64,000 nt of DNA from Flavobacterium tiangeerense. GTDB lineage: Bacteria > Bacteroidota > Bacteroidia > Flavobacteriales > Flavobacteriaceae. Both the position numbers and the translations under genes were made by a program. Position 1 is the first letter of the stretch, and each line of letters begins with the position of its first letter. The stretch lies in the NCBI RefSeq assembly GCF_007830355.1, contig NZ_VLKO01000008.1:1-64000 (forward strand). The letters run 5' to 3'. The notes beneath the pieces were generated by a model. It made no database searches. It worked only from the letters and a program-made list of their open reading frames with translations, and was not told the DNA's origin. Of the stretch, positions 28,001-36,946 are shown piece after piece.

Positions 28001-28636
28001 TTAGAATTTTAATTGATATACTTCATCAAGGTCATCTTCTGAGCTTATGTTTACATTTAAATCTGTTACAAAACCTGAATTTAATCCATATACCCATCCG
28101 TGCAAAGTTAGATCTTGATTGTTTCGCCATGCTCCCTGAACGATTGATGTTTTTGCAAGATCAAAAACTTGTTCCTTTACATTGAGTTCTACAAAGGTAT
28201 TGAAACGCTCTGTTTCGTCTTGAATACTATCTAAATAGGTATTGTGCAAGCGATAAACATCTTTAATATGACGAATCCAGTTGTCGATAATCCCAATAGA
28301 TTGATTGCCCATAGCTGCCTTTATACCACCACAACCATAATGCCCGCACACTATTACGTGCTTTACTTTTAGGACATTAACAGCATAATCTAGTACGCTA
28401 AGCATATTCATATCAGTATGCACCACCATATTAGCAATATTACGGTGTACAAAAACCTCACCCGGCTTTGCACCCACAATTTCATTTGCTGGCACACGGC
28501 TATCAGAACAGCCAATCCATAATAAAGGAGGTGTTTGACCTTTAGCTAAATCTGCAAAAAAATTAGGGTCACTAGCCAGCGATGTTTCAACCCATTTTTT
28601 ATTATTGTCTAATATTTTTTTATAAAAATCGCTCAT
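28001..28636 (-). CDS. can: Beta-class carbonic anhydrase
   Basis: 211-residue zinc enzyme that interconverts CO2 and bicarbonate. Zinc ligands Cys43, His99 and Cys102 are in CSDSRVPA and CGHYGCGG, with the Asp45-Arg47 dyad in CSDSR. No signal peptide, so it is cytoplasmic. It lies 57 nt downstream of a SulP anion transporter on the same strand, an arrangement that suggests coupled bicarbonate uptake and hydration balance. Confidence 0.96.
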   Translation of the reverse strand: MSDFYKKILDNNKKWVETSLASDPNFFADLAKGQTPPLLWIGCSDSRVPANEIVGAKPGEVFVHRNIANMVVHTDMNMLSVLDYAVNVLKVKHVIVCGHYGCGGIKAAMGNQSIGIIDNWIRHIKDVYRLHNTYLDSIQDETERFNTFVELNVKEQVFDLAKTSIVQGAWRNNQDLTLHGWVYGLNSGFVTDLNVNISSEDDLDEVYQLKF

Positions 28637-28693
28637 TATATTTTAATTTAATGTTTGTTAATTATTTTAATCTCTTTTGTAATACTTTCAACC

Positions 28694-30346
28694 TTAAAAA
28701 TCTATTTCGTCTCCAATTGGTTTTTTAACCATAACCCGTTTAGCTGCGTCATAATAGTGTTCAAAAGTAACATGATTGTTAGAATCATCGGAGTTTTCTA
28801 ATTCGTAAGCATCTTTAAATCCTTTCAATTTTACTTTTATTTTTTTATCTACAGCTTTAATTGTTTTGAACTCATGAATAAGATCTAAGATGTCATGAGC
28901 AATATAAACGGTGTCTTTTGCATCAATAATTACTTTTGACTTTTCGGGAATATCATTTAAAGTTTGCTTGATGGCAGCTTTATTTAAAAATGAAACTTCT
29001 TGAGCCAAATCAATGTGAATAACGTCACCTGATTCATAATTCTCTTTTCGAAAGTTGTAAGCTCGTTTTAAATTTCCCTTTAGTATAAAAATGATACTAA
29101 TAAAGATTCCAAGTGCAACACCTTTGAGTAAGTCTAAAAAAACAACAGCTAAAAGTGTTGCAATAAAAGGAATAAATTGGTATTTCCCTTTATTCCAAAA
29201 ATGTATAAAAATACTAGGTTTTGCTAATTTATACCCTACAAGAATAAGCACTGCCGCTAACGTAGCTAATGGAATTTTATTGAGAACAAAAGGAATAGCT
29301 AGAACACTAACAAGTAACAAAAAGCCATGAATTATGGTAGACATTTTAGATTTAGCACCAGAGTTACTATTCGCTGATGTACGAACAATAACAGAGGTTA
29401 AAGGTAAACCGCCTAATAAAGAACTCACAACATTCCCTATTCCTTGCGCTTTTAATTCTATATTAGTATCTGTATAACGCTTTTGAACGTCCATTCTATC
29501 AGCAGCTTCAATACTCAATAAAGTTTCTATTGATGCTACAATGGCAATTGTAAAGGCGACAATCCATACTTTAGTATTAGTAACTGCTGCAAAATTTGGT
29601 GTTACAATTATGGATTTGAACTCTTGAAAAGTAGATGGAATAGGCAATGAAACCAAATGCTCATTTCCAATGGCTAATTTACTTCCTGAAATCATAAAAA
29701 TTTCATTAAGTACTACCCCTAGAACAACGGCAATCAAAGCGCCCGGAATCAATTTCATTCTTTTTAAAAAAGGTACTTTGTCCCAAGCTATTAGTATACT
29801 CATAGATATTAAAGTAATAACTATAGCTCCAAGTTGTAAATAATTAAAAATATCGAATAAAGCAGTAAATGTATTACCTCCGTCATTTTGTAAAAAAGCT
29901 TGATCGCCTTCAAAATCTTTATCATATCCAAATGCATGAGGTAATTGTTTCAAAATTATTATAATCCCAATTCCTGCTAACATTCCTTCGATAACATTTG
30001 TAGGGAAATAATTTGAAATACTACCTGCCTTTGCAAAACCCAAAATTAACTGAATCAAACCTGCAATAAAAACAGCGGTTAAAAAAACATCAAACGCCCC
30101 TAAATCGGTAATTGCTGTTAAAACAATTGCTGTTAAACCAGCTGCTGGGCCGGAAACACTTAAACTGGAAGAACTAAAATACCCTACCACAATTCCGCCT
30201 ACAACTCCTGCAATAATACCCGAAAACAATGGTGCACCAGAGGCCATTGCAATACCTAGACACAAAGGTAGCGCCACTAAAAAAACAACAAGACCTGAAG
30301 CAAAATCAGACTTGAGGTGCGCAAAAAGATTACTTTTATTTTTCAT
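28694..30346 (-). CDS. SulP-family anion transporter with STAS domain
   Basis: 550 residues from the ATG at 30344-30346, which starts the conserved MKNKSNLFAHLKSDFASG; 12 residues upstream of it are not family-like. The transmembrane part (about 20-420) has the SulP signature region AGLVVFLVALPLCLGIAMASGAPLF broken into helices, and ends in a cytoplasmic STAS domain (about 440-540). SulP proteins move sulfate, bicarbonate or other anions with Na+ or H+. The downstream carbonic anhydrase makes bicarbonate the likely substrate. That assignment is inferred. Confidence 0.9.
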   Translation of the reverse strand: MKNKSNLFAHLKSDFASGLVVFLVALPLCLGIAMASGAPLFSGIIAGVVGGIVVGYFSSSSLSVSGPAAGLTAIVLTAITDLGAFDVFLTAVFIAGLIQLILGFAKAGSISNYFPTNVIEGMLAGIGIIIILKQLPHAFGYDKDFEGDQAFLQNDGGNTFTALFDIFNYLQLGAIVITLISMSILIAWDKVPFLKRMKLIPGALIAVVLGVVLNEIFMISGSKLAIGNEHLVSLPIPSTFQEFKSIIVTPNFAAVTNTKVWIVAFTIAIVASIETLLSIEAADRMDVQKRYTDTNIELKAQGIGNVVSSLLGGLPLTSVIVRTSANSNSGAKSKMSTIIHGFLLLVSVLAIPFVLNKIPLATLAAVLILVGYKLAKPSIFIHFWNKGKYQFIPFIATLLAVVFLDLLKGVALGIFISIIFILKGNLKRAYNFRKENYESGDVIHIDLAQEVSFLNKAAIKQTLNDIPEKSKVIIDAKDTVYIAHDILDLIHEFKTIKAVDKKIKVKLKGFKDAYELENSDDSNNHVTFEHYYDAAKRVMVKKPIGDEIDF

Positions 30347-30422
30347 AAGATAATGATAATTAATATACAAAGCATAGTCCATATCAAAAAGACACAGACG
30401 ATTGTTTTTCTACAAAATAACA

Positions 30423-30710
30423 TTACCCCAAGTTAGGAGGAGGTGCGAAAATAAAAGATATTACATTGTCATGTTCACCTATCGTGTTTGAAAAAATAAG
30501 CTCAATTTCTTCAAAACAAACGTTTATAAGCTCAATATTTACCAATTCTTGATGAACAAAATTCTTGATATTCTTTTGAGAGTCTTCTTCCTCCTCAGAA
30601 AAGTCAAAGAAAACAGATATATCACAGCTCTTTTTAATAATAACAACAATAGTTGGCGCAGCTAGAAAAGCTAAGAATAAAAATAAAAAAAAACGCGCAA
30701 ACACTTTCAT
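30423..30710 (-). CDS. Small membrane-anchored or secreted protein of unknown function
   Basis: 95 residues: an N-terminal hydrophobic segment (about 5-25) that may be a signal peptide or anchor, an acidic cluster (FSEEEEDSQ), and a C-terminus ending FIFAPPPNLG. I recall similar short proteins with an acidic EEEE cluster and a PPP-containing end in other Flavobacteria, beside transporter genes, but have no function for them. It lies upstream of the SulP gene on the same strand, with 76 nt between them, and may be part of that unit. Confidence 0.65.
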   Translation of the reverse strand: MKVFARFFLFLFLAFLAAPTIVVIIKKSCDISVFFDFSEEEEDSQKNIKNFVHQELVNIELINVCFEEIELIFSNTIGEHDNVISFIFAPPPNLG

Positions 30711-30913
30711 TGATTAAGTAATAAATTCCAGCAAATAGAACTACAAAATTGCTTAAAAATAAAAAAACAATAAATGAACTACATGCATTAATGCTATAAA
30801 GGTAATAAATATTTTATATAGGTAGCATTTAATTTATTTATTCAAAAAAACCGATTAACGTTAATATTGCTCATAATATCTGCAAATTAATCATAAAGTA
30901 AATTGATTGTTTT

Positions 30914-30921
30914 TATCTTTG
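30914..30921 (+). promoter_or_regulatory. -7 element (TATCTTTG) for oxyR
   Basis: Exact TAnnTTTG, 18 nt before ATG 30940. It lies in the frame extended from the TTG at 30907 and so supports the later start. Confidence 0.65.
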
Positions 30922-30939
30922 CATCATAAAATACTATAC

Positions 30940-31881
30940 ATGACAATTACACAACTAAAATATGTTTTGGCAGTAGCAGAACATAAAAATTTTACACTTG
31001 CAGCCGAAAAATGTTTTGTAACACAACCCACATTGAGTATGCAAATTCAAAAAATTGAAGAGGAATTGAGTATTCAAATTTTTGATCGTACAAAAAAACC
31101 TATACAGCTTACAGATATTGGACAAAAAATTGTAAACCAAGCAAAAAATATAGTTGTTGAGGCTGATCGTATTCAAGATATTGTAGAACAACAAAAAGGG
31201 TTTATTGGTGGCGAATTCAGGCTTGGAATCATCCCTACTATTATGCCTACGTTATTGCCAATGTTTTTGAACAACTTTATAAAAAAATATCCTAAAGTTA
31301 GACTGATAATAGAAGAATTAAACACGAATGAAATAATCACTAAACTCAACAACGGTCATCTAGATGCGGGTATTGCTGCTACACCTTTATTAGAAGAAAA
31401 AATAAAAGAAATAGTATTGTACTATGAACCTTTTGTTGCTTACATCCCGGAGAGTCATCACCATTTTCAAAAAAATGAAATTGAAGTATCTGATTTGAAT
31501 TTAGATGAAATTTTATTACTGCAAGATGGACACTGCTTTAGAGATGGGATCTTGAATCTTTGTAAAAGTGGAGATAGAAATGAAGCGAGCCATTTCCAGA
31601 TTGAAAGTGGGAGTTTTGAAACCCTTATAAAACTAGCCGATGAAGGCCTCGGAACAACCTTGTTGCCTTACCTACACACCTTAGACCTTAAAGAAAGTGA
31701 TGCCTTAAAACTTAGACATTTCAAAGAACCGAAACCTGCTAGAGAAGTAAGTTTAATTTTTCCTAAAAGTGAATTAAAAATTCAAATTATAGATGCGCTA
31801 AGAACTACAATTGCAGGAGTAATTAAAGGAGCAATAGTATTTCAAAACGTTCAAATTATTAGTTCTATGTCAAAAAAATAA
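30940..31881 (+). CDS. oxyR: Hydrogen peroxide-sensing regulator OxyR (LysR family)
   Basis: 313 residues. LysR-type helix-turn-helix (about 1-60, AAEKCFVTQPTLSMQIQKIE) and a regulatory domain whose redox pair Cys199 and Cys208 sits in DGHCFRDGILNLC, with the same spacing and numbering as E. coli OxyR. Oxidation by H2O2 should form a disulfide and switch on peroxide-defence genes. The upstream neighbours on the other strand are the SulP unit and its small protein. No catalase is in this window. Confidence 0.95.
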   Translation: MTITQLKYVLAVAEHKNFTLAAEKCFVTQPTLSMQIQKIEEELSIQIFDRTKKPIQLTDIGQKIVNQAKNIVVEADRIQDIVEQQKGFIGGEFRLGIIPTIMPTLLPMFLNNFIKKYPKVRLIIEELNTNEIITKLNNGHLDAGIAATPLLEEKIKEIVLYYEPFVAYIPESHHHFQKNEIEVSDLNLDEILLLQDGHCFRDGILNLCKSGDRNEASHFQIESGSFETLIKLADEGLGTTLLPYLHTLDLKESDALKLRHFKEPKPAREVSLIFPKSELKIQIIDALRTTIAGVIKGAIVFQNVQIISSMSKK

Positions 31882-31908
31882 GGAACTTGAGCGTTCCTTA
31901 TTTTTTTT
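31879..31908 (+). terminator. Terminator after oxyR
   Basis: 8-bp stem TAAGGAAC / GTTCCTTA followed by eight T. Confidence 0.88.
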
Positions 31909-32104
31909 ATGAATTTACTAATATTAAACATTGTTTTAATTCTGGCTTAGTTACGGTATAACTTAAAAGCCATTCTCTTAAAAGCTCCATTTCGTATGGC
32001 AACAATGTTTTTATTGCTTTTTCTAACTCTTTACAGAACAAAGCTGGATCAAAACTTACCCTCTCTAAAATTGATTTGGTATAGTCATACATTATTTTCG
32101 ACAT
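31907..32104 (-). CDS. Short conserved Flavobacterial protein of unknown function
   Basis: 65 residues starting MSKIMYDYTKSILERVSFDP and containing KELEKAIKTLLPYEMELLRE. It is predicted to be helical and soluble, without signal peptide. I recall near-identical small proteins in many Flavobacterium genomes, so it is a real gene, but no function is known to me. It is convergent with oxyR and downstream of mnmD on the same strand. Confidence 0.8.
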   Translation of the reverse strand: MSKIMYDYTKSILERVSFDPALFCKELEKAIKTLLPYEMELLREWLLSYTVTKPELKQCLILVNS

Positions 32105-32229
32105 AGTGCAATTTATTTTTTTATTTGAGACAGCGTAAATTTAAACTAAAAATAAAAATGTTTCACTATTATTTAACTTAGTTTTTAGTTTTCAAACCAA
32201 AACAAAGGGTTGAAAGCCTATTAAAAAAA

Positions 32230-32892
32230 TTACTTTTTAAAGGCTCTAAACATTTCTCGTTTTCCTGGTGGTCCAGGTAATTTTTCTACAGTAAAACCTA
32301 CTTCAATCATACTACGTTTGACTACGCCTCTTGCTGCATAAGTTACTAAAACTCCATCTGTTTTCAGCGCTGTATACATTTTTCGAAAAATTTCCGTACT
32401 CCATAAATCTGGTTGTACTCGATACCCAAAAGCGTCAAAATAAATTAAATCAAAGGCGTCAACATCCTCTATTTGCTCAAAAAACTGTTTCCTTTTTGTG
32501 ATTTCAAAATGAGGAGCCAGGATGTTTTTTTCTTCCCAATTGCTGGTATGCATCGTCTCAAAAACAGCTTTATATTCCTCAGCCTCTAGTTCAGCTACAT
32601 AATTCATAGCTAAGACTTCTGTCGCAGATACAGGGTATGCCTCTACTCCTACATAATTTATGGATTGATTTCTTTTAATAGACTCTAACAAAGTAATGAA
32701 CGCATTAAGACCTGTTCCAAAACCGATTTCTAAAATTGATACTTTTGAATTTGGAAAAAGTGCCAATCCGTTTTTTATAAAAACATGTTCGGCCTCTTGT
32801 ATGGCACCGTGTTTAGAATGATAACACTCATCCCATTCTGGTAAATGAATGGTTGTAGAACCATCTAGGGTTTGAATTATTTCTCTTTTCAA
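32230..32892 (-). CDS. mnmD: tRNA (5-methylaminomethyl-2-thiouridylate) methyltransferase MnmD
   Basis: 220 residues, SAM-dependent. It corresponds to the N-terminal half of E. coli MnmC, encoded here as a stand-alone enzyme, and performs the last methylation of the wobble uridine modification mnm5s2U34. SAM motif ILEIGFGTGLNAFITL and the family motif DLIYFDAFGYRVQPDLW are present, ending with a typical LPGPPGKREM. No FAD-dependent MnmC half is adjacent. Confidence 0.92.
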   Translation of the reverse strand: MKREIIQTLDGSTTIHLPEWDECYHSKHGAIQEAEHVFIKNGLALFPNSKVSILEIGFGTGLNAFITLLESIKRNQSINYVGVEAYPVSATEVLAMNYVAELEAEEYKAVFETMHTSNWEEKNILAPHFEITKRKQFFEQIEDVDAFDLIYFDAFGYRVQPDLWSTEIFRKMYTALKTDGVLVTYAARGVVKRSMIEVGFTVEKLPGPPGKREMFRAFKK

Positions 32893-32934
32893 AATATATA
32901 TTTAGGTATAAATTAATAGTAATAGCTTTTTTAC

Positions 32935-32942
32935 CAAAATTA
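32935..32942 (-). promoter_or_regulatory. -7 element (TAATTTTG) for mnmD
   Basis: Exact TAnnTTTG on the minus strand, 42 nt upstream of the mnmD start. Confidence 0.5.
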
Positions 32943-33099
32943 GTGAAAACTAAAAGTTTTTTTTTTACTTCCTGTCATTATTATTTAATAGATACCCTCA
33001 AAATTAAACATTATAAGTATATTTTTTTAAATAACAAACAAATCACACTTTTATGCTATAATTAAACGAAATGAATAAAAGTATTCATTGTTTTTTATT

Positions 33100-33107
33100 T
33101 AATTTTG
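33100..33107 (+). promoter_or_regulatory. -7 element (TAATTTTG) for ilvE
   Basis: Exact TAnnTTTG, 83 nt before ATG 33191 and inside the frame that could be extended to 33071, which argues for the later start. The roughly 75-nt leader has no obvious attenuator hairpin. Confidence 0.55.
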
Positions 33108-33190
33108 CACGCATTAAACAAAAAGCAATACTTGATTCACATGAATTGTTTTTTTTGTTTGAACAAAAAATAAACAAACAGTACACTATT

Positions 33191-34258
33191 ATGAGTAACA
33201 CTCTAACTACTAAAATTGAAACTATAAAAGCCACCACATCAAAAATAAACGATGTAGATTTTGAAAACTTAAGCTTCGGTTCTGTTTTTACTGATCATTT
33301 ATTTGAATGCGATTTCAAAAACGGTGAATGGCAAAATCCTACTATCAAGCCATACGCTCCTTTTTTGATAGATCCATCAACAAGGGTTTTTCATTATGGC
33401 CAAGCAATATTTGAAGGAATGAAAGCCTATAAAGATACAAATGACTCTATTTGGCTTTTTAGACCTGATGAAAATTACAATCGTTTTAATAAATCAGCGG
33501 TACGTATGGCAATGCCAGAGGTTCCAGAAGATATTTTCATGTCTGGACTTCACCAATTATTACAACTAGACGAAGCCTGGATTAAAAAAGGGAACGGAAA
33601 CTCGATGTACATAAGACCATTTATGATTGCTACAGGTACAGGAGTAATAGCAAATCCATCAAACGAATATAAATTCATGATTATCTTATCCCCAGTTACC
33701 TCTTATTATGCTGGAGATGTTAAGGTTCTTATTGCTGAACACTACAGTAGAGCTGCAAATGGAGGAATAGGTGCTGCAAAAGCTGCGGGTAACTATGCTG
33801 CACAATTTTACCCTACAACTTTAGCAAATAAAGAAGGTTTTCAACAAGTTATTTGGACAGACGATGCTACCCACACTAAACTTGAAGAAGCGGGAACTAT
33901 GAATGTGTTTTTTAGAATCAACGATACCTTATTCACAGCTCCTGTGAGTGAACGTATTCTTGATGGTGTAACTAGAAAAACACTTATTGACTTAGCAAAA
34001 AGTGAAGGTATTGATGTTGAAGTTCGTTCTGTACTAGTATCAGAATTAGTTGAAGCAGCAAAAAACGGTACTCTAAAAGAAATATTTGGTGCTGGAACAG
34101 CAGCAGTAATTAGTCCTATTTCAGGATTTTCTTTCCAAGATGTGTATTATGATCTTCCAAAGGTTGATCATTCAATTGCCATTCAACTAAAAGAAAAATT
34201 AACAAACATTCAAAATAAACTTGACGAAGATACTTTTGGCTGGACAGTGAAAGTATAA
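33191..34258 (+). CDS. ilvE: Branched-chain amino acid aminotransferase
   Basis: 355 residues from ATG 33191. Fold-type IV PLP aminotransferase, catalysing the last step of Val, Leu and Ile synthesis and the first of their breakdown. The PLP lysine is Lys197 in GIGAAKAAGNYAAQF. Other motifs are FHYGQAIFEGMKAY (67-80), IRPFMIATG and EEAGTMNVFF. The length fits the longer type II (eukaryote-like) BCAT group. The upstream extension to 33071 is rejected because it contains the -7 element. Confidence 0.95.
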   Translation: MSNTLTTKIETIKATTSKINDVDFENLSFGSVFTDHLFECDFKNGEWQNPTIKPYAPFLIDPSTRVFHYGQAIFEGMKAYKDTNDSIWLFRPDENYNRFNKSAVRMAMPEVPEDIFMSGLHQLLQLDEAWIKKGNGNSMYIRPFMIATGTGVIANPSNEYKFMIILSPVTSYYAGDVKVLIAEHYSRAANGGIGAAKAAGNYAAQFYPTTLANKEGFQQVIWTDDATHTKLEEAGTMNVFFRINDTLFTAPVSERILDGVTRKTLIDLAKSEGIDVEVRSVLVSELVEAAKNGTLKEIFGAGTAAVISPISGFSFQDVYYDLPKVDHSIAIQLKEKLTNIQNKLDEDTFGWTVKV

Positions 34259-34280
34259 TTATTTCAGGAACTTAAATTTT

Positions 34281-34316
34281 AAAAAGTGATTTTCTACTGT
34301 GAAAATCACTTTTTTT
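34281..34316. terminator. Terminator between ilvE and the MazG-like gene
   Basis: Long stem AAAAAGTGATTTTC / GAAAATCACTTTTT around TACTGT. A and T runs on either side allow termination of both convergent genes. Confidence 0.9.
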
Positions 34317-34704
34317 ATTTTTCGTTTAATATGTTTGAAAAATCAGGTTTAAAATAATGAGGTCCTTTCATAACCTTACCATCTTCTCTATAAATAGGTG
34401 TTCCATCAGTATTTAATTTGCTCATGTTACTAAGCTGAATGGCTTCAAATACTGCTTCCATTTTATCTTGTAATCCATGGGCTATAATAGTTCCACACAA
34501 TATATACAACATATCCCCAAGAGCATCAGCTATTTCAACCAAATCATTATTTTGCACTGCTTCTAGATACTCTTCATTTTCTTCTTTCATTAAATTGTAT
34601 CGTAACAAATGTCTCTTTTCTCCCAAATCAGCAACAGGTGCATCATGAAATCCTAAGTTAAAAGCAGAATGAAATTGTTTTACAGCGTCAATTTGTTTTT
34701 TCAT
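34315..34704 (-). CDS. MazG-like nucleotide pyrophosphohydrolase
   Basis: 129 residues of the all-alpha NTP pyrophosphohydrolase superfamily (MazG / PRA-PH / dUTPase-like). The metal-binding pattern is visible as KEENEEYLEAV (EExxE) and EIADALGDMLYIL (ExxDxxxD). Such enzymes hydrolyse (d)NTPs to monophosphates and pyrophosphate, often as house-cleaning. The exact substrate is unknown. The C-terminal segment GKVMKGPHYFKPDF is typical of the family group annotated 'nucleoside triphosphate pyrophosphohydrolase family protein'. Confidence 0.88.
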   Translation of the reverse strand: MKKQIDAVKQFHSAFNLGFHDAPVADLGEKRHLLRYNLMKEENEEYLEAVQNNDLVEIADALGDMLYILCGTIIAHGLQDKMEAVFEAIQLSNMSKLNTDGTPIYREDGKVMKGPHYFKPDFSNILNEK

Positions 34705-34781
34705 ATTCTTTTTATTAATTGAGATGACAAAATAGCAACTATTTCTAAACTATTGAGTAAATTTACAAAAAATTGTAAAAC

Positions 34782-34970
34782 ATGTTTAGTCAAGGTCAAA
34801 TCATTTTTGGTATCTTATTTTTTATCGCTTTTGTTATATCCGCAGTATACTCCTACAGAAAAGACATTCAAGTTCATAAAACATTTTATAAAGGCAATTA
34901 TAAAATCCTATTGGGATTTATTGGTTTTATTGCTATTCTTTTTTTGATAAAAGTTTTCTTTAAAAGGTAG
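34782..34970 (+). CDS. Small two-helix membrane protein of unknown function
   Basis: 62 residues with two hydrophobic segments (about 6-24 and 42-58) separated by a basic loop (YRKDIQVHKTFYKGNYK) and ending in KVFFKR. I recall short proteins of this kind in many Flavobacteria, so I take it as real. No function can be assigned. A typical terminator follows at 34987. Confidence 0.75.
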   Translation: MFSQGQIIFGILFFIAFVISAVYSYRKDIQVHKTFYKGNYKILLGFIGFIAILFLIKVFFKR

Positions 34971-34986
34971 TTTTCACCTGATTATT

Positions 34987-35010
34987 AGTCCACTTCTTGT
35001 GGGCTTTTTT
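34987..35010 (+). terminator. Terminator after the small membrane protein gene
   Basis: 7-bp stem AGTCCAC / GTGGGCT (one T-G pair) with loop TTCTT, followed by six T. Confidence 0.8.
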
Positions 35011-35187
35011 ATTTATTTTATTTCAACACTACCTTTAATCTAAGTATTTACAAAAAAATACAACAATAATAATCAAGCTTTTACAATTTTACAATATAGG
35101 ATTTCAAGAACAATTTATAAAAATTTGAGCATTGAAAAACTTTTAAATAAAATCTATAACTTTACAAAATCAAGAAACCAACCCGTT

Positions 35188-36309
35188 ATGCGAATTTTAA
35201 AATATATTTTCCTTCTACTTCTACTAAGCCTAGTGGCTTTGACTATATTTATTGCCACTCAAAAAGGAGATTTCACTGTAGAAAGAAGTCATATTATTAA
35301 AGCGCCTAAGAATACTGTATACCAGTTTGTTAATGATTTAAGAAACTGGGAAGATTTTGCAGCCTGGATATCTAAAGATGCAGCTTCAAACCTTTCTTTT
35401 TCAGAAAAATCAATAGGCAACGGCGCTACGATGACTTGGGATAACCAAACAAGTTCAGGATCAATTGCAACACTTTCATCACAAGAAAACGATAGTATTT
35501 CACAAAAAATGGATTTTGATGGCAGTGAATCATCAGTAGTATTGCGTTTTAAAGATACTTTAAATGGGACTAAAGTGACTTGGAAATCTCAAGGAAAAAT
35601 GAGCTTTACCATGAAAGTAATGGCTGCAATGCAAGGCGGAATAGATAAAATAATGGGTCGCGTTTACGAAAAAAGTTTAGAGAAACTCGAAAAAACATTG
35701 GTTTTTGAAACCAATACTTTCAATATAAAAGTCATTGGTCTAAGCACAAAATCAGGAACAAATTACTTAAAACAAACCTTTACAAGCAAGCTTACTAGCG
35801 TTTCTAAAAATGCTAATATCGTATTTAATAAATTAACTGCTTTTTGTACCAATAATGGCGTTGAAACAAATGGAAAACCATTTTTATTGTTTCACAATTA
35901 CAATGCAACAACAGGATTAGCACAAATTTCTTTTTGTATTCCTACTAAAAACCGAATTTTGACTAGCTCAGGTAGTGATATTTTATCAGGTACATTAGAG
36001 CCATTTGAAGCCATAAAAACAAATTTAACAGGCGATTATACTCACATAAGCAAGGCTATTCAACAATCTAATGCGTACATAGCTAAAAATAAGGTTGTTG
36101 TAAGTCCTAATTTTAGCCATTTAGAAGTTTTTAAAATTAATAAATCAGACGTAAAAAACCCATCAAAATGGGAAACTGAGGTTTATGTGCCGCTTCCGCC
36201 AAAAGTGATTCCCGTAACTGCTCCTGTAAAACCTACGACTGCTACTCCAGTAACTCCTGGCAATCAACCAACTCCAACAGAAATCAAAGAAGAAGATTCT
36301 GAATTTTAA
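35188..36309 (+). CDS. SRPBCC (START-like) membrane-anchored protein with C-terminal GyrI-like region
   Basis: 373 residues from ATG 35188, which begins directly with a hydrophobic anchor (MRILKYIFLLLLLSLVALTI); the frame could be extended upstream only from a TTG. Residues about 28-165 form an SRPBCC domain (FTVERSHIIKAPKNTVYQFV ... WEDFAAW). The next part (about 175-310) resembles a GyrI-like effector-binding fold, and the last 35 residues are rich in Pro and Thr and end acidic. These domains bind hydrophobic small molecules. The ligand is unknown. The sigma-factor gene starts 61 nt downstream. Confidence 0.75.
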   Translation: MRILKYIFLLLLLSLVALTIFIATQKGDFTVERSHIIKAPKNTVYQFVNDLRNWEDFAAWISKDAASNLSFSEKSIGNGATMTWDNQTSSGSIATLSSQENDSISQKMDFDGSESSVVLRFKDTLNGTKVTWKSQGKMSFTMKVMAAMQGGIDKIMGRVYEKSLEKLEKTLVFETNTFNIKVIGLSTKSGTNYLKQTFTSKLTSVSKNANIVFNKLTAFCTNNGVETNGKPFLLFHNYNATTGLAQISFCIPTKNRILTSSGSDILSGTLEPFEAIKTNLTGDYTHISKAIQQSNAYIAKNKVVVSPNFSHLEVFKINKSDVKNPSKWETEVYVPLPPKVIPVTAPVKPTTATPVTPGNQPTPTEIKEEDSEF

Positions 36310-36370
36310 AAAAACACCTTTTGGTATTAAACCTTATTATTCAAAAATCATCTTAAACTAAAAAAACATT

Positions 36371-36913
36371 GTGCAGGAAGAACAGGAATTTATAAACCAA
36401 TTATTAAACCCCAAAACGCAAAATCAAGCGTTTCAGAGGTTGATATTGGAATATCAAAAACCATTGTATAACCATATCCGCACCATTGTTTTAAATCACG
36501 ATGATACAGATGATGTTTTGCAAAATTGTTTCATTAAAATTTTTCAACATCTTAAAAGTTTTAAAGGAGATAGCAAACTTTTTTCTTGGATGTACCGTAT
36601 TGCTACAAATGAGGCCTTGACTTTCTTAAAACAAAAAGCCCGTGCTAATAATATCTCATCTGAGGCTTTGCAAAATAAAACACTCGATAATCTAGAAGCC
36701 GATGTATTTTTTGATGGAAATGAAATGCAATTAAAGCTACAACGCGCAATTGCGTTACTACCAGAGAAACAGCAACTGGTTTTTAAAATGAAATACTTTC
36801 AAGAACTGAAATACGAAGAAATATCTGAAATTTTAGGCACCACAGTAGGCGGATTGAAAGCCTCCTATCACCTAGCCGTAAAAAAAATTGAAGCTTTTGT
36901 TTCTTCCACTTAA
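36371..36913 (+). CDS. ECF-type RNA polymerase sigma factor
   Basis: 180 residues starting at a GTG (36371), which matches the conserved N-terminus QEEQEFINQLLNPKTQNQAF. Sigma region 2 (about 25-95) has DDVLQNCFIKIFQHL and FSWMYRIATNEALTFL. Region 4 (about 125-175) has LPEKQQLVFKMKYFQELKYE and a helix-turn-helix. It should direct RNA polymerase to a small regulon. It forms a unit with the next two genes, which are probably its membrane and periplasmic partners. Confidence 0.92.
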   Translation: MQEEQEFINQLLNPKTQNQAFQRLILEYQKPLYNHIRTIVLNHDDTDDVLQNCFIKIFQHLKSFKGDSKLFSWMYRIATNEALTFLKQKARANNISSEALQNKTLDNLEADVFFDGNEMQLKLQRAIALLPEKQQLVFKMKYFQELKYEEISEILGTTVGGLKASYHLAVKKIEAFVSST

Positions 36914-36946
36914 ACCTTTTAGTATTAACATTGTCTAAACACTATT

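Noticed and set aside
36310-36370. Alternative start or leader peptide before the sigma-factor gene
   Set aside because: No ATG in frame and no peptide with a plausible start. The GTG at 36371 fits the conserved N-terminus.
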